From: Cavia porcellus
Lineage: Eukaryota > Chordata > Mammalia > Rodentia > Caviidae
Length of the DNA stretch: 64,000 bases
Reading direction: 5' to 3'
Assembly: GCF_034190915.1 (NCBI RefSeq)
Contig: NW_026947631.1
Coordinates: 124,001 to 188,000 of the forward strand
Shown: positions 29,401 to 42,959 of the stretch, one piece after another
How positions within the stretch are numbered: position 1 is the stretch's first letter
How the letters are laid out: every line of letters begins with the position of its first letter
Notes under the pieces: model-generated
What the model saw: only the letters and a program-made list of their open reading frames with translations
What the model was told of the DNA's origin: nothing
The model's database searches: none
Made by a program: the position numbers and the translations under genes

Positions 29401-29672
29401 CCCGTGATGTTTTTCTCACTCCTACTAGTGAATGTAGTGTAACACACACCCATACAATGCGCAACACCCCGTGATGTTTTTCTCACTGCTAGTAGTGAAT
29501 GTAGTGTAACACACATCCATACAATGGGCACCACCCCGTGATGTTTTTCTCACTCCTACTAGTGAATCTAATGTAACACACACCCATACAATGCGCACCA
29601 CCCCGTGATGTTTTTCTCACTCCTACTAGTGAATGTAATGTAACACACACCCATACAATGCGCACCACCCCG
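23468..29672 (+). repeat. Higher-order unit X, copy 2 (partner of 8960-15365)
   Basis: Matches 8960-15365 at 14,508 bp spacing up to about 12.6/27.1 kb and 14,309 bp afterwards; the 199-bp step is the duplication event described at 12.7 kb. Shared rare order: CCTTCTA with GAAAG start, CTCTCTCC near 9357/23865, CATCCATACAATGGGC, CCACCTGTG against CCACCCGTG near 9677/24185, the marker trio, and the TAATTTAAC and TGTACCACAC monomers. The match is lost where 15365 continues with GTGAGGTTTTTTCAC but this copy has GTGATGTTTTTC. Confidence 0.9.
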
Positions 29673-32215
29673 TGATGTTTTTCTCACTCCTACTAGTGAA
29701 TCTAATGTAACACACACCCATACAATGCGCACCACCCGTGATGTTTTTCTCACTCCTACTAGTGAATGTAATGTAACACACACCCATACAATGCGCACCA
29801 CCCCGTGATGTTTTTTCACTCCTACTAGTGAATGTAATGTAACACACACCCATACAATGCGCACCACCCCGTGATGTTTTTCTCACTCCTACTAGTGAAT
29901 GTAATGTAACACACACCCATACAATGCGCACCACCCCGTGATGTTTTCCTCACTCCTACTAGTGAATGTAATGTAACACACACCCATACAATGCGCACCA
30001 CCCCGTGATGTTTTTCTCACTCCTTAGGTGAACGTAATGTAACACACACCCATACAATGCGCACCACCCCGTGATGTTTTTCTCACTCCTAGTAGTGAAT
30101 GTAATGTAACACACAACCCATAAAATGCTCACCACCCCGTGATGTTTTTCTCACTCCTACTAGTGAATGTAATGTAACACACACCCATACAATGCGCACC
30201 ACCCCGTGAGGTTTTTTCACTCCTACTAGTGAATCTAATGTAACACACACCCATACAATGCTCACCACCCCGTGATGTTTTTCTCACTCCTACTAGTGAA
30301 TGTAATGTAACACACACCCATACAATGCGCACCACCCCGTGATGTTTTTCTCACTCCTACTAGTGAATGTAATGTAACACACACCCATACAATGCGCACC
30401 ACCCCGTGATGTTTTTCTCACTCCTACTAGTGAATGTAATGTAACACACACCCATACAATGCGCACCACCCCGTGATGTTTTTCTCACTCCTACTAGTGA
30501 ATGTAACGTAACACACACCCATACAATGCGCACCACACCGTGATGTTTCTCTCACTCCTACTAGTGTATGTAATGTAATGCACACCCATAAAATGCGCAC
30601 CACCCCGTGATGTTTCTCTCACTCCTACTAGTGAATCTAATGTAACACACACCCATACAATGCGCAACACCCCGTGATGATTTTCTCACTCCTACTAGTG
30701 AATGTAATGTAACACACACCCATACAATGCGCACCACCCCGTGATGTTTTTCTCACTCCTACTAGTGAATGTAATGTAACACACACCCATACAATGCGCA
30801 CCACCCCGTGATTTTTTTTCACTCCTACTAGTGAATGTAATGTAACACACACCCATACAATGCGCACCACCCCGTGATGTTTTTCTCACTCCTACTAGTG
30901 AATGTAATGTAACACACACCCATACAATGCGCACCACCCCGTGATGTTTTTCTCACTCCTACTAGTGAATGTAATGGAACACACACCCATACAATGCGCA
31001 CGACCCCGTGATGTTTTTCTCACTCCTACTAGTGAATGTAATGTAACACACACCCATACAATGCGCACGACCCCGTGATGTTTTTCTCACTCCTACTAGT
31101 GAATGTAATGTAACACACACCCATACAATGCGCACCACCCCGTGATGATTTTCTCACTCCTACTAGTGAATCTAATGTAACAAACACCCATACAATGCGC
31201 ACCACCCCGTGATGTTTTTCTCACTCCTACTAGTGAATGTAATGTAACACACACCCATACAATGCGCACCACCCCGTGATGTTTTTCTCACTCATACTAG
31301 TGAATGTAATGTAACACACACCCATACAATGCGCACCACCCCGTGATGTTTTTTCACTCCTACTAGTGAATGTAATGTAACACACACCCATACAATGCGC
31401 ACCACCCCGTGATGTTTTTCTCACTCCTACTAGTGAATGTAATGTAACACACACCCATACAATGCGCACCACCCCGTGATGATTTTCTCACTCCTACTAG
31501 TGAATCTAATGTAACACACACCCATACAATGCGCACCACCCCGTTGTGTTTTTCTCACTCCTACTAGTGAATGTAATGTAACACACACCCATACAATGCG
31601 CACCACCCCGTGATGTTTTTCTCACTCCTACTAGTGAATGTAATGTAACACACACCCATACAATGCGCACCACCCCGTGATGTTTTTCTCACTCCTACTA
31701 GTGAATCTAATGTAACACACACCCATAAAATGCGCACCACCCCGTGATGTTTTTCTCACTCCTACTAGTGAATGTAATGTAACACACACCCATACAATGC
31801 GCACCACCCCGTGATGTTTTTCTCACTCCTACTAGTGAATGTAATGTAACACACACCCATACAATGCGCACCACCCCGTGATGTTTTTCTCACTCCTACT
31901 AGTGAATCTAATGTAACACACACCCATACAATGCGCACCACCCCGTGATGTTTTTCTCACTCCTATTAGTGAATGAAATGTAACACACACCCATACAATG
32001 CGCACCACCCCGTGATGTTTTTCTCACTCCTATTAGTGAATGAAATGTAGCACACACCCATACAATGCGCACCACCCCGTGATGTTTTTCTCACTCCTAC
32101 TAGTGAATGTAATGTAACACACACCCATACAATGCGCACCCCCCCATGATGATTTTCTCACTCCTACTAGTGAATCTAATGTAACACACACCCATACAAT
32201 GCGCACCACCCGGTG
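28809..32215 (+). repeat. Block Z, copy 1 (3.4 kb)
   Basis: Matches 38242-41648 at a spacing of 9,433 bp, becoming 9,434 bp after a one-base deletion (GTTTTTTCAC near 29810 where the partner has GTTTTTCTCAC). Shared rare features: GTAACACGCACCC, TCTCATGTAAC, GTGATTTTTTTTC (near 30810/40245), ATGGAACAC with CACGACCCCG, TTTTTTCAC with the CTCATACTAG unit, and the GAATGAAATGTAGC monomer at 32041. Differences include CCGTTGTG here (31541) against CCGTGATG at 40975. Confidence 0.9.
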
Positions 32216-33040
32216 ATGTTTTTCTCACTCCTAATAGTGAATGTAATGTAACACACACCCATACAATGCGCACCACCCCGTGATGTTTTTCTCACTCCTA
32301 CTAGTGAATGTAATGTAACACACACCCATACAATGCCCACCACCCCGTGATGTTTTTCTCACTCCTACTAGTGAATGTAATGTAACACACACCCATACAA
32401 TGCCCACCACCCCGTGATGTTTTTCTCACTCCTACTAGTGAATGTAATGTAACACACACCCATACAATGCGCACCAACCCGTGATGTTTTTCTCACTCCT
32501 ACTAGTGAATGTAATGTAACACACACCCATACAATGCGCACCACCCCGTGATGTTTTTCTCACTCCTACTAGTGAATCTAATGTAACACACACCCATACA
32601 ATGCGCACCACCCCGTGATGTTTTTCTCACTCCTACTAGTGAATGTAATGTAACACACACCCATACAATGCGCACCACCCCGTGATGTTTTTCTCACTCC
32701 TACTAGTGAATGTAATGTAACACACACCCATACAATGCGCACCACCCCGTGATGTTTTTCTCACTCCTACTAGTGAATGTAATGTAACACACACCCATAC
32801 AATGCGCACCACCCCGTGATGTTTTTCTCACTCCTACTAGTGAATGTAATGTAACACACACCCATACAATGCGCACCACACCGTGATGTTTTTCTCACTC
32901 CTACTAGTGAATGTAACGTAACACACACACATACAATGCGCACCACACCGTGATGTTTCTCTCACTCCTACTAGTGAATGTAACGTAACACACACCCATA
33001 CAATGCGCACCACCCCGTGATGTTTCTCTCACTCCTACTA
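31366..33040 (+). repeat. Block W, copy 1 (25 monomers)
   Basis: Repeated at 33308-34982 with a constant spacing of 1,942 bp (29 monomers minus 1 bp), leaving four monomers (33041-33307) between the copies. Anchors shared at exactly this spacing: CCGTTGTG (31541/33483), TGAAATGTAGC (32041/33983) and CGCACCCCCCCATG (32135/34077). A private change here is CACCCGGTG near 32211. Confidence 0.93.
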
Positions 33041-33307
33041 GTGAATCTAATGTAACACACACCCATACAATGCGCACCACCCCGTGATGATTTTCTCACT
33101 CCTACTAGTGAATGTAATGTAACACACACCCATACAATGCGCACCACCACGTGATGTTTTTCTCACTCCTACTAGTGAATGTAATGTAACACACACCCAT
33201 ACAATGCGCACCACCCCGTGATGTTTTTTCACTCCTACTAGTGAATGTAATGTAACACACACCCATACAATGCGCACCACCCCGTGATGTTTTTCTCACT
33301 CCTATTA

Positions 33308-34982
33308 GTGAATGTAATGTAACACACACCCATACAATGCGCACCACCCCGTGATGTTTTTCTCACTCCTACTAGTGAATGTAATGTAACACACACCCAT
33401 ACAATGCGCACCACCCCGTGATGATTTTCTCACTCCTACTAGTGAATCTAATGTAACACACACCCATACAATGCGCACCACCCCGTTGTGTTTTTCTCAC
33501 TCCTACTAGTGAATGTAATGTAACACACACCCATACAATGCGCACCACCCCGTGATGTTTTTCTCACTCCTACTAGTGAATGTAATGTAACACACACCCA
33601 TACAATGCGCACCACCCCGTGATGTTTTTCTCACTCCTACTAGTGAATCTAATGTAACACACACCCATAAAATGCGCACCACCCCGTGATGTTTTTCTCA
33701 CTCCTACTAGTGAATGTAATGTAACACACACCCATACAATGCGCACCACCCCGTGATGTTTTTCTCACTCCTACTAGTGAATGTAATGTAACACACACCC
33801 ATACAATGCGCACCACCCCGTGATGTTTTTCTCACTCCTACTAGTGAATCTAATGTAACACACACCCATACAATGCGCACCACCCCGTGATGTTTTTCTC
33901 ACTCCTATTAGTGAATGAAATGTAACACACACCCATACAATGCGCACCACCCCGTGATGTTTTTCTCACTCCTATTAGTGAATGAAATGTAGCACACACC
34001 CATACAATGCGCACCACCCCGTGATGTTTTTCTCACTCCTACTAGTGAATGTAATGTAACACACACCCATACAATGCGCACCCCCCCATGATGATTTTCT
34101 CACTCCTACTAGTGAATCTAATGTAACACACACCCATACAATGCGCACCACCCCGTGATGTTTTTCTCACTCCTAATAGTGAATGTAATGTAACACACAC
34201 CCATACAATGCGCACCACCCCGTGATGTTTTTCTCACTCCTACTAGTGAATGTAATGTAACACACACCCATACAATGCCCACCACCCCGTGATGTTTTTC
34301 TCACTCCTACTAGTGAATGTAATGTAACACACACCCATACAATGCCCACCACCCCGTGATGTTTTTCTCACTCCTACTAGTGAATGTAATGTAACACACA
34401 CCCATACAATGCGCACCAACCCGTGATGTTTTTCTCACTCCTACTAGTGAATGTAATGTAACACACACCAATACAATGCGCACCACCCCGTGATGTTTTT
34501 CTCACTCCTACTAGTGAATCTAATGTAACACACACCCATACAATGCGCACCACCCCGTGATGTTTTTCTCACTCCTACTAGTGAATGTAATGTAACACAC
34601 ACCCATACAATGCGCACCACCCCGTGATGTTTTTCTCACTCCTACTAGTGAATGTAATGTAACACACACCCATACAATGCGCACCACCCCGTGATGTTTT
34701 TCTCACTCCTACTAGTGAATGTAATGTAACACACACCCATACAATGCGCACCACCCCGTGATGTTTTTCTCACTCCTACTAGTGAATGTAATGTAACACA
34801 CACCCATACAATGCGCACCACACCGTGATGTTTTTCTCACTCCTACTAGTGAATGTAACGTAACACACACACATACAATGCGCACCACACCGTGATGTTT
34901 CTCTCACTCCTACTAGTGAATGTAACATAACACACACCCATACAATGCGCACCACCCCGTGATGTTTCTCTCACTCCTACTA
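33308..34982 (+). repeat. Block W, copy 2
   Basis: Second copy of 31366-33040. Private changes noticed: ACACCAATAC near 34469 and AACATAAC near 34925 (AACGTAAC in copy 1). The block ends where copy 1 continues with GAATCT and this copy with GAATGT. Confidence 0.92.
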
Positions 34983-35918
34983 GTGAATGTAATGTAACAC
35001 ACACCCATACAATGCGCACCACCCCGTGATGTTTTTCTCACTCCTACTAGTGAATGTAATGTAACACACACCCATACAATGCGCACCACACCGTGATGTT
35101 TTTCTCACTCCTACTAGTGAATGTAACGTAACACACACACATACAATGCGCACCACCCCGTGATGTTTTTCTCACTCCTACTAGTGAATGTAATGTAACA
35201 CACACCCATACAATGCGCACCACCCCGTGATGTTTTTCTCACTCCTATTAGTGAATGTAATGTAACACACACCCATACAATGCGCACCACCCCGTGATGT
35301 TTTTCTCACTCCTACTAGTGAATGTAACGTAACACACACCCATACAATGCGCACCACACCGTGATGTTTCTCTCACTCCTACTAGTGAATGTAATGTAAT
35401 GCACACCCATAAAATGCGCACCACCCCGTGATGTTTCTCTCACTCCTACTAGTGAATCTAATGTAACACACACCCATACAATGCGCACCACCCCGTGATG
35501 ATTTTCTCACTCCTACTAGTGAATGTAATGTAACACACACCCATACAATGCGCACCACCCCGTGATGTTTTTCTCACTCCTACTAGTGAATGTAATGTAA
35601 CACACACCCATACAATGCGCACCACCCCTGATGTTTTTCTCACTTGTACTAGTGAATGTAATGTAACACACACCCATACAATGCGCACCACCCCGTGATG
35701 TTTTTCTCACTCCTACTAGTGAATCTAATGTAACACACACCCATACAATGCCCACCACCCCGTGATGTTTTTCTCACTCCTACTAGTGAATCTAATGTAA
35801 CACACACCATACAATGCGCACCACCCCGTGATGTTTTTCTCACTCCTACTAGTGAATGTAATGTAACACACACCCATACAATGCGCACCACCCCGTGATG
35901 ATTTTCTCACTCCTACTA
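34983..35918 (+). repeat. Mosaic satellite stretch
   Basis: Monomers here recombine motifs typical of different blocks: AACGTAAC with CACACACACATAC, a TAATGCACACCC unit near 35400, CCCCTGATG with TTGTACTAG near 35630-35650 (as at 12.7, 19.2 and 27.3 kb), then GCCCACC and ACACCATAC (as at 27.8 kb). It is best read as a series of short joins. No gene or foreign insertion. Confidence 0.8.
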
Positions 35919-37122
35919 GTGAATGTAATGTAACACACACCCATACAATGCGCACCACCCCGTGATGTTTTTCTCACTCCTACTAGTGAATGTAATGTAA
36001 CACACACCCATACAATGCGCACCACACCGTGATGTTTTTCTCACTCCTACTAGTGAATGTAACGTAACACACACACATACAATGCGCACCACACCGTGAT
36101 GTTTCTCTCACTCCTACTAGTGAATGTAACGTAACACACACCCATACAATGCGCACCACCCCGTGATGTTTCTCTCACTCCTACTAGTGAATCTAATGTA
36201 ACACACACCCATACAATGCGCACCACCCCGTGATGATTTTCTCACTCCTACTAGTGAATGTAATGTAACACACACCCATACAATGCGCACCACCACGTGA
36301 TGTTTTTCTCACTCCTACTAGTGAATGTAATGTAACACACACCCATACAATGCGCACCACCCCGTGATGTTTTTTCACTCCTACTAGTGAATGTAATGTA
36401 ACACACACCCATACAATGCGCACCACCCCGTGATGTTTTTCTCACTCCTATTAGTGAATGTAATGTAACACACACCCATACAATGCGCACCACCCCGTGA
36501 TGATTTTCTCACTCCTACTAGTGAATGTAATGTAACACACACCCATACAATGCGCACCACCCCGTGATGTTTTTCTCACTCCTACTAGTGAATGTAATGT
36601 AACACACACCCATACAATGCGCACCACACCGTGATGTTTTTCTCACTCCTACTAGTGAATGTAACGTAACACACACACATACAATGCGCACCACACCGTG
36701 ATGTTTCTCTCACTCCTACTAGTGAATGTAACGTAACACACACCCATACAATGCGCACCACCCCGTGATGTTTCTCTCACTCCTACTAGTGAATCTAATG
36801 TAACACACACCCATACAATGCGCACCACCCCGTGATGATTTTCTCACTCCTACTAGTGAATGTAATGTAACACACACCCATACAATGCGCACCACCACGT
36901 GATGTTTTTCTCACTCCTACTAGTGAATGTAATGTAACACACACCCATACAATGCGCACCACCCCGTGATGTTTTTTCACTCCTACTAGTGAATGTAATG
37001 TAACACACACCCATACAATGCGCACCACCCCGTGATGTTTTTCTCACTCCTATTAGTGAATGTAATGTAACACACACCCATACAATGCGCACCACCCCGT
37101 GATGTTTTTCTCACTCCTACTA
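35919..37122 (+). repeat. Nine-monomer tandem duplication (2 x 602 bp)
   Basis: Copies 35919-36520 and 36521-37122 are adjacent and follow the same order: CACACCGTG, AACGTAAC with CACACACACATAC, AACGTAAC, GAATCT with GATGATTTT, CCACGTG, GTTTTTTCAC, CCTATTAG. The last monomer differs (GATGATTTT in copy 1, GATGTTTTT in copy 2), which marks the exchange point. The same nine-monomer order also exists once near 32.8-33.3 kb. Confidence 0.93.
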
Positions 37123-37891
37123 GTGAATGTAACGTAACACACACCCATACAATGCGCACCACACCGTGATGTTTCTCTCACTCCTCCTAGTGAATGTAAT
37201 GTAATGCACACCCATAAAATGCGCACCACCCCGTGATGTTTCTCTCACTCCTACTAGTGAATCTAATGTAACACACACCCATACAATGCGCACCACCCCG
37301 TGATGATTTTCTCACTCCTACTAGTGAATGTAATGTAACACACACCCATACAATGCGCACCACCCCGTGATGTTTTTCTCACTCCTACTAGTGAATGTAA
37401 TGTAACACACACCCATACAATGCGCACCACCCCTGATGTTTTTCTCACTTGTACTAGTGAATGTAATGTAACACACACCCATACAATGCGCACCACCCCG
37501 TGATGTTTTTTCACTCCTACTAGTGAATGTAATGTAACACACACCCATACAATGCGCACCACCCCGTGATGATTTTCTCACTCCTACTAGTGAATCTAAT
37601 GTAACACACACCCATACAATGCGCACCACCCCGTGATGTTTTTCTCACTCCTACTAGCGAATGTAATGTAACACACACCCATACAATGCGCACCACCCCG
37701 TGATGTTTTTCTCACTCCTACTAGTGAATGTAATGTAACACACACCCATACAATGCGCACCACCCCGTGATGTTTTTCTCACTCCTACTAGTGAATCTAA
37801 TGTAACACACACCCATACAATGCGCACCACCCCGTGATGTTTTTCTCACTCCTACTAGTGAATGTAATGTAACACACACCCATACAATGCG
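37096..37891 (+). repeat. Copy of 26995-27790
   Basis: Spacing 10,101 bp. Shared: AACGTAAC with CACACCGTG, TAATGCACACCC with CATAAAATG, CCCCTGATG with TTGTACTAG, GTTTTTTCAC, and the GCGAATG unit (37660 region). One difference is CCCCGTG near 37306 where 27.2 kb has CCACGTG. The match ends near 37880, where GCCCACC of 27789 is absent. Confidence 0.85.
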
Positions 37892-38241
37892 CACCACCCC
37901 GTGATGTTTTTCTCACTCCTACTAGTGAATCTAATGTAACACACACCCATACAATGCGCACCACCCCGTGATGTTTTTCTCACTCCTACTAGTGAATGTA
38001 ATGTAACACACACCCATACAATGCGCACCACCCCGTGATGATTTTCTCACTCCTACTAGTGAATCTAATGTAACACACACCCATACAATGCGCACCACCC
38101 CGTGAGGTTTTTTCACTCCTCCTAGTGAATCTAATGTAACACACACCCTTACAATGCTCACCACCCGGTGATGTTTTTCTCACTGCTACTAGTGAATGTA
38201 ATGTAACACACACCCATACAATGCGCACCACCCCGTGATGT
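37892..38241 (+). repeat. Short chimeric join
   Basis: About five monomers join the end of the 37.1-kb segment to block Z copy 2. They include GATGATTTT followed by a GAATCT unit, then GTGAGGTTTTTTCAC with CCTCCTAG and CCCTTACAATGCTCACC (as near 28.54 kb), a CACCCGGTG unit and GTTTGTCTCAC. The 67-bp register is unbroken. Confidence 0.8.
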
Positions 38242-41200
38242 TTGTCTCACTCCTACTAGTGAATGTAATGTAACACGCACCCATACAATGCGCACCACCC
38301 CGTGATGTTTTTCTCACTCCTACTAGTGAATCTCATGTAACACACACCCATACAATGCGCACCACCCCGTGATGTTTTTCTCACTCCTACTAGTGAATCT
38401 AATGTAACACACACCCATACAATGCGCACCATCCCGTGATGTTTTTCTCACTGCTACTTGTGAATGTAATGTAACACACACCCATACAATGCGCACCACC
38501 CCGTGATGATTTTCTCACTCCTACTAGTAAATCTAATGTAACAAACACCCATACAATGCGCACCACCCGTGATGTTTTTCTCACTCCTACTAGTGAATGT
38601 AATGTAACACACACCCATACAATGCGCACCACCCCGTGATGTTTTTCTCACTCCTACTAGTGAATGTAATGTAACACACACCCATACAATGCGCACCACC
38701 CCGTGATGATTTTCTCACTCCTACTAGTGAATCTAATGTAACAAACACCCATACAATGCGAACCACCCCGTGATGTTTTTCTCACTCCTACTAGTGAATG
38801 TAATGTAACACACACCCATACAATGCGCACCACCCCGTGATGTTTTTCTCACTCCTACTAGTGAATGTAGTGTAACACACACCCATACAATGCGCACCAC
38901 CCCGTGATGTTTTTCTCACTGCTAGTAGTGAATGTAGTGTAACACACATCCATACAATGGGCACCACCCCGTGATGTTTTTCTCACTCCTACTAGTGAAT
39001 CTAATGTAACACACACCCATACAATGCGCACCACCCCGTGATGTTTTTCTCACTCCTACTAGTGAATGTAATGTAACACACACCCATACAATGCGCACCA
39101 CCCCGTGATGTTTTTCTCACTCCTACTAGTGAATCTAATGTAACACACACCCATACAATGCGCACCACCCGTGATGTTTTTCTCACTCCTACTAGTGAAT
39201 GTAATGTAACACACACCCATACAATGCGCACCACCCCGTGATGTTTTTCTCACTCCTATTAGTGAATGAAATGTAACACACACCCATACAATGCGCACCA
39301 CCCCGTGATGTTTTTCTCACTCCTACTAGTGAATGTAATGTAACACACACCCATACAATGCGCACCACCCCGTGATGTTTTCCTCACTCCTACTAGTGAA
39401 TGTAATGTAACACACACCCATACAATGCGCACCACCCCGTGATGTTTTTCTCACTCCTTAGGTGTACGTAATGTAACACACACCCATACAATGCGCACCA
39501 CCCCGTGATGTTTTTCTCACTCCTAGTAGTGAATGTAATGTAACACACAACCCATAAAATGCTCACCACCCCGTGATGTTTTTCTCACTCCTACTAGTGA
39601 ATGTAATGTAACACACACCCATACAATGCGCACCACCCCGTGAGGTTTTTTCACTCCTCCTAGTGAATCTAATGTAACACACACCCATACAATGCTCACC
39701 ACCCCGTGATGTTTTTCTCACTCCTACTAGTGAATGTAATGTAACACACACCCATACAATGCGCACCACCCCGTGATGTTTTTCTCACTCCTACTAGTGA
39801 ATGTAATGTAACACACACCCATACAATGCGCACCACCCCGTGATGTTTTTCTCACTCCTACTAGTGAATGTAATGTAACACACACCCATACAATGCGCAC
39901 CACCCCGTGATGTTTTTCTCACTCCTACTAGTGAATGTAACGTAACACACACCCATACAATGCGCACCACACCGTGATGTTTCTCTCACTCCTACTAGTG
40001 TATGTAATGTAATGCACACCCATAAAATGCGCACCACCCCGTGATGTTTCTCTCACTCCTACTAGTGAATCTAATGTAACACACACCCATACAATGCGCA
40101 CCACCCCGTGATGATTTTCTCACTCCTACTAGTGAATGTAATGTAACACACACCCATACAATGCGCACCACCCCGTGATGTTTTTCTCACTCCTACTAGT
40201 GAATGTAATGTAACACACACCCATACAATGCGCACCACCCCGTGATTTTTTTTCACTCCTACTAGTGAATGTAATGTAACACACACCCATACAATGCGCA
40301 CCACCCCGTGATGTTTTTCTCACTCCTACTAGTGAATGTAATGTAACACACACCCATACAATGCGCACCACCCCGTGATGTTTTTCTCACTCCTACTAGT
40401 GAATGTAATGGAACACACACCCATACAATGCGCACGACCCCGTGATGTTTTTCTCACTCCTACTAGTGAATGTAATGTAACACACACCCATACAATGTGC
40501 ACCACCCCGTGATGTTTTTCTCACTCCTACTAGTGAATGTAATGTAACACACACCCATACAATGCGCACCACCCCGTGATGATTTTCTCACTCCTACTAC
40601 TGAATCTAATGTAACAAACACCCATACAATGCGCACCACCCCGTGATGTTTTTCTCACTCCTACTAGTGAATGTAATGTAACACACACCCATACAATGCG
40701 CACCACCCCGTGATGTTTTTCTCACTCATACTAGTGAATGTAATGTAACACACACCCATACAATGCGCACCACCCCGTGATGTTTTTTCACTCCTACTAG
40801 TGAATGTAATGTAACACACACCCATACAATGCGCACCACCCCGTGATGTTTTTCTCACTCCTACTAGTGAATGTAATGTAACACACACCCATACAATGCG
40901 CACCACCCCGTGATGATTTTCTCACTCCTACTAGTGAATCTAATGTAACACACACCCATACAATGCGCACCACCCCGTGATGTTTTTCTCACTCCTACTA
41001 GTGAATGTAATGTAACACACACCCATACAATGCGCACCACCCCGTGATGTTTTTCTCACTCCTACTAGTGAATGTAATGTAACACACACCCATACAATGC
41101 GCACCACCCCGTGATGTTTTTCTCACTCCTACTAGTGAATCTAATGTAACACACACCCATAAAATGCGCACCACCCCGTGATGTTTTTCTCACTCCTACT

Positions 41201-41648
41201 AGTGAATGTAATGTAACACACACCCATACAATGCGCACCACCCCGTGATGTTTTTCTCACTCCTACTAGTGAATGTAATGTAACACACACCCATACAATG
41301 CGCACCACCCCGTGATGTTTTTCTCACTTCTACTAGTGAATCTAATGTAACACACACCCATACAATGCGCACCACCCCGTGATGTTTTTCTCACTCCTAT
41401 TAGTGAATGAAATGTAACACACACCCATACAATGCGCACCACCCCGTGATGTTTTTCTCACTCCTATTAGTGAATGAAATGTAGCACACACCCATACAAT
41501 GCGCACCACCCCGTGATGTTTTTCTCACTCCTACTAGTGAATGTAATGTAACACACACCCATACAATGCGCACCACCCCATGATGATTTTCTCACTCCTA
41601 CTAGTGAATCTAATGTAACACACACCCATACAATGCGCACCACCCCGT
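38242..41648 (+). repeat. Block Z, copy 2
   Basis: Second copy of 28809-32215. The marker-trio monomer here reads GTGTACG instead of GTGAACG, and a CTACTACTGAATC unit near 40597 is private. After about 41648 the order changes (GTTTTTTCAC, then GTGCACC) and no longer follows 32.2 kb. Confidence 0.9.
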
Positions 41649-42959
41649 GATGTTTTTTCACTCCTACTAGTGAATGTAATGTAACACACACCCATACAAT
41701 GTGCACCACCCCGTGATGTTTTTCTCACTCCTACTAGTGAATCTAATGTAACACACACCCGTACAATGCGCACCACCCCGTGATGTTTGTCTCACTCCTA
41801 CTAGTGAATGTAATGTAACACACACCCATACAATGCGCACCACCCCCTGATGTTTTTCTCACTCCTACTAGTGAATGTAATGTAACACACACCCATACAA
41901 TGCGCACCACCCCGTGATGATTTTCTCACTCCTACTAGTGAATGTAATGTAACACACACCCATACAATGCGCACCACCCCGTGATGTTTTTCTCACTCCT
42001 ACTAGTGAATGTAATGTAACACACACCCATACAATGCGCACCACCCCGTGATGTTTTTCTCACTCCTTCTAGTGAATGTAATGTAACACACACCCATACA
42101 ATGCGCACCACCCCGTGATGTTTCTCTCACTCCTACTAGTGAATGTAATGTAACACACACCCATACAATGCGCACCACCCCGTGATGTTTCTCTCACTCC
42201 TACTAGTGAATCTAATGTAACACACACCCATACAATGCGCACCACCCCGTGATGTTTTTCTCACTGCTACTTGTGAATGTAATGTAACACACACCCATAC
42301 AATGCGCACCACCCCGTGATGATTTTCTCACTCCTACTAGTAAATCTAATGTAACAAACACCATTACAATGCGCACCACCCGTGATGTTTTTCTCACTCC
42401 TACTAGTGAATGTAATGTAACACACACCCATACAATGCGCACCACCCCGTGATGTTTTTCTCACTCCTACTAGTGAATGTAATGTAACACACACCCATAC
42501 AATGCGCACCACCCCGTGATGATTTTCTCACTCCTACTAGTGAATCTAATGTAACAAACATCCATACAATGCGCACCACCCCGTGATGTTTTTCTCACTC
42601 CTACTAGTGAATGTAATGTAACACACACCCATACAATGCGCACCACCCCGTGATGTTTTTCTCACTCCTACTAGTGAATGTAGTGTAACACACACCCATA
42701 CAATGCGCACCACCCCGTGATGTTTTTCTCACTGCTAGTAGTGAATGTAGTGTAACACACACCCATACAATGCGCACCACCCCGTGATGTTTTTCTCACT
42801 CCTACTAGTGAATGTAATGTAACACACACGCATAAAATGCGCACCACCCCGTGATGTTTGTCTCACTCCTACTAGTGAATGTAATGTAACACACACCCAT
42901 ACAATGCGCACCACCCCGTGATGTTTTTCTCACTCCTACTAGTGAATCTAATGTAACAC
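41649..42959 (+). repeat. Transition stretch into the right-hand satellite domain
   Basis: About 20 monomers that do not follow block Z further. They contain CCCGTAC with GTTTGTCTC (41760-41790), CCTTCTAG (42065), CTACTTG (42270), GTAAATCT with CACCCGTG (42341-42385), and the first CACGCATAAAATG unit (near 42830), a right-side marker. No gene. Confidence 0.78.
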
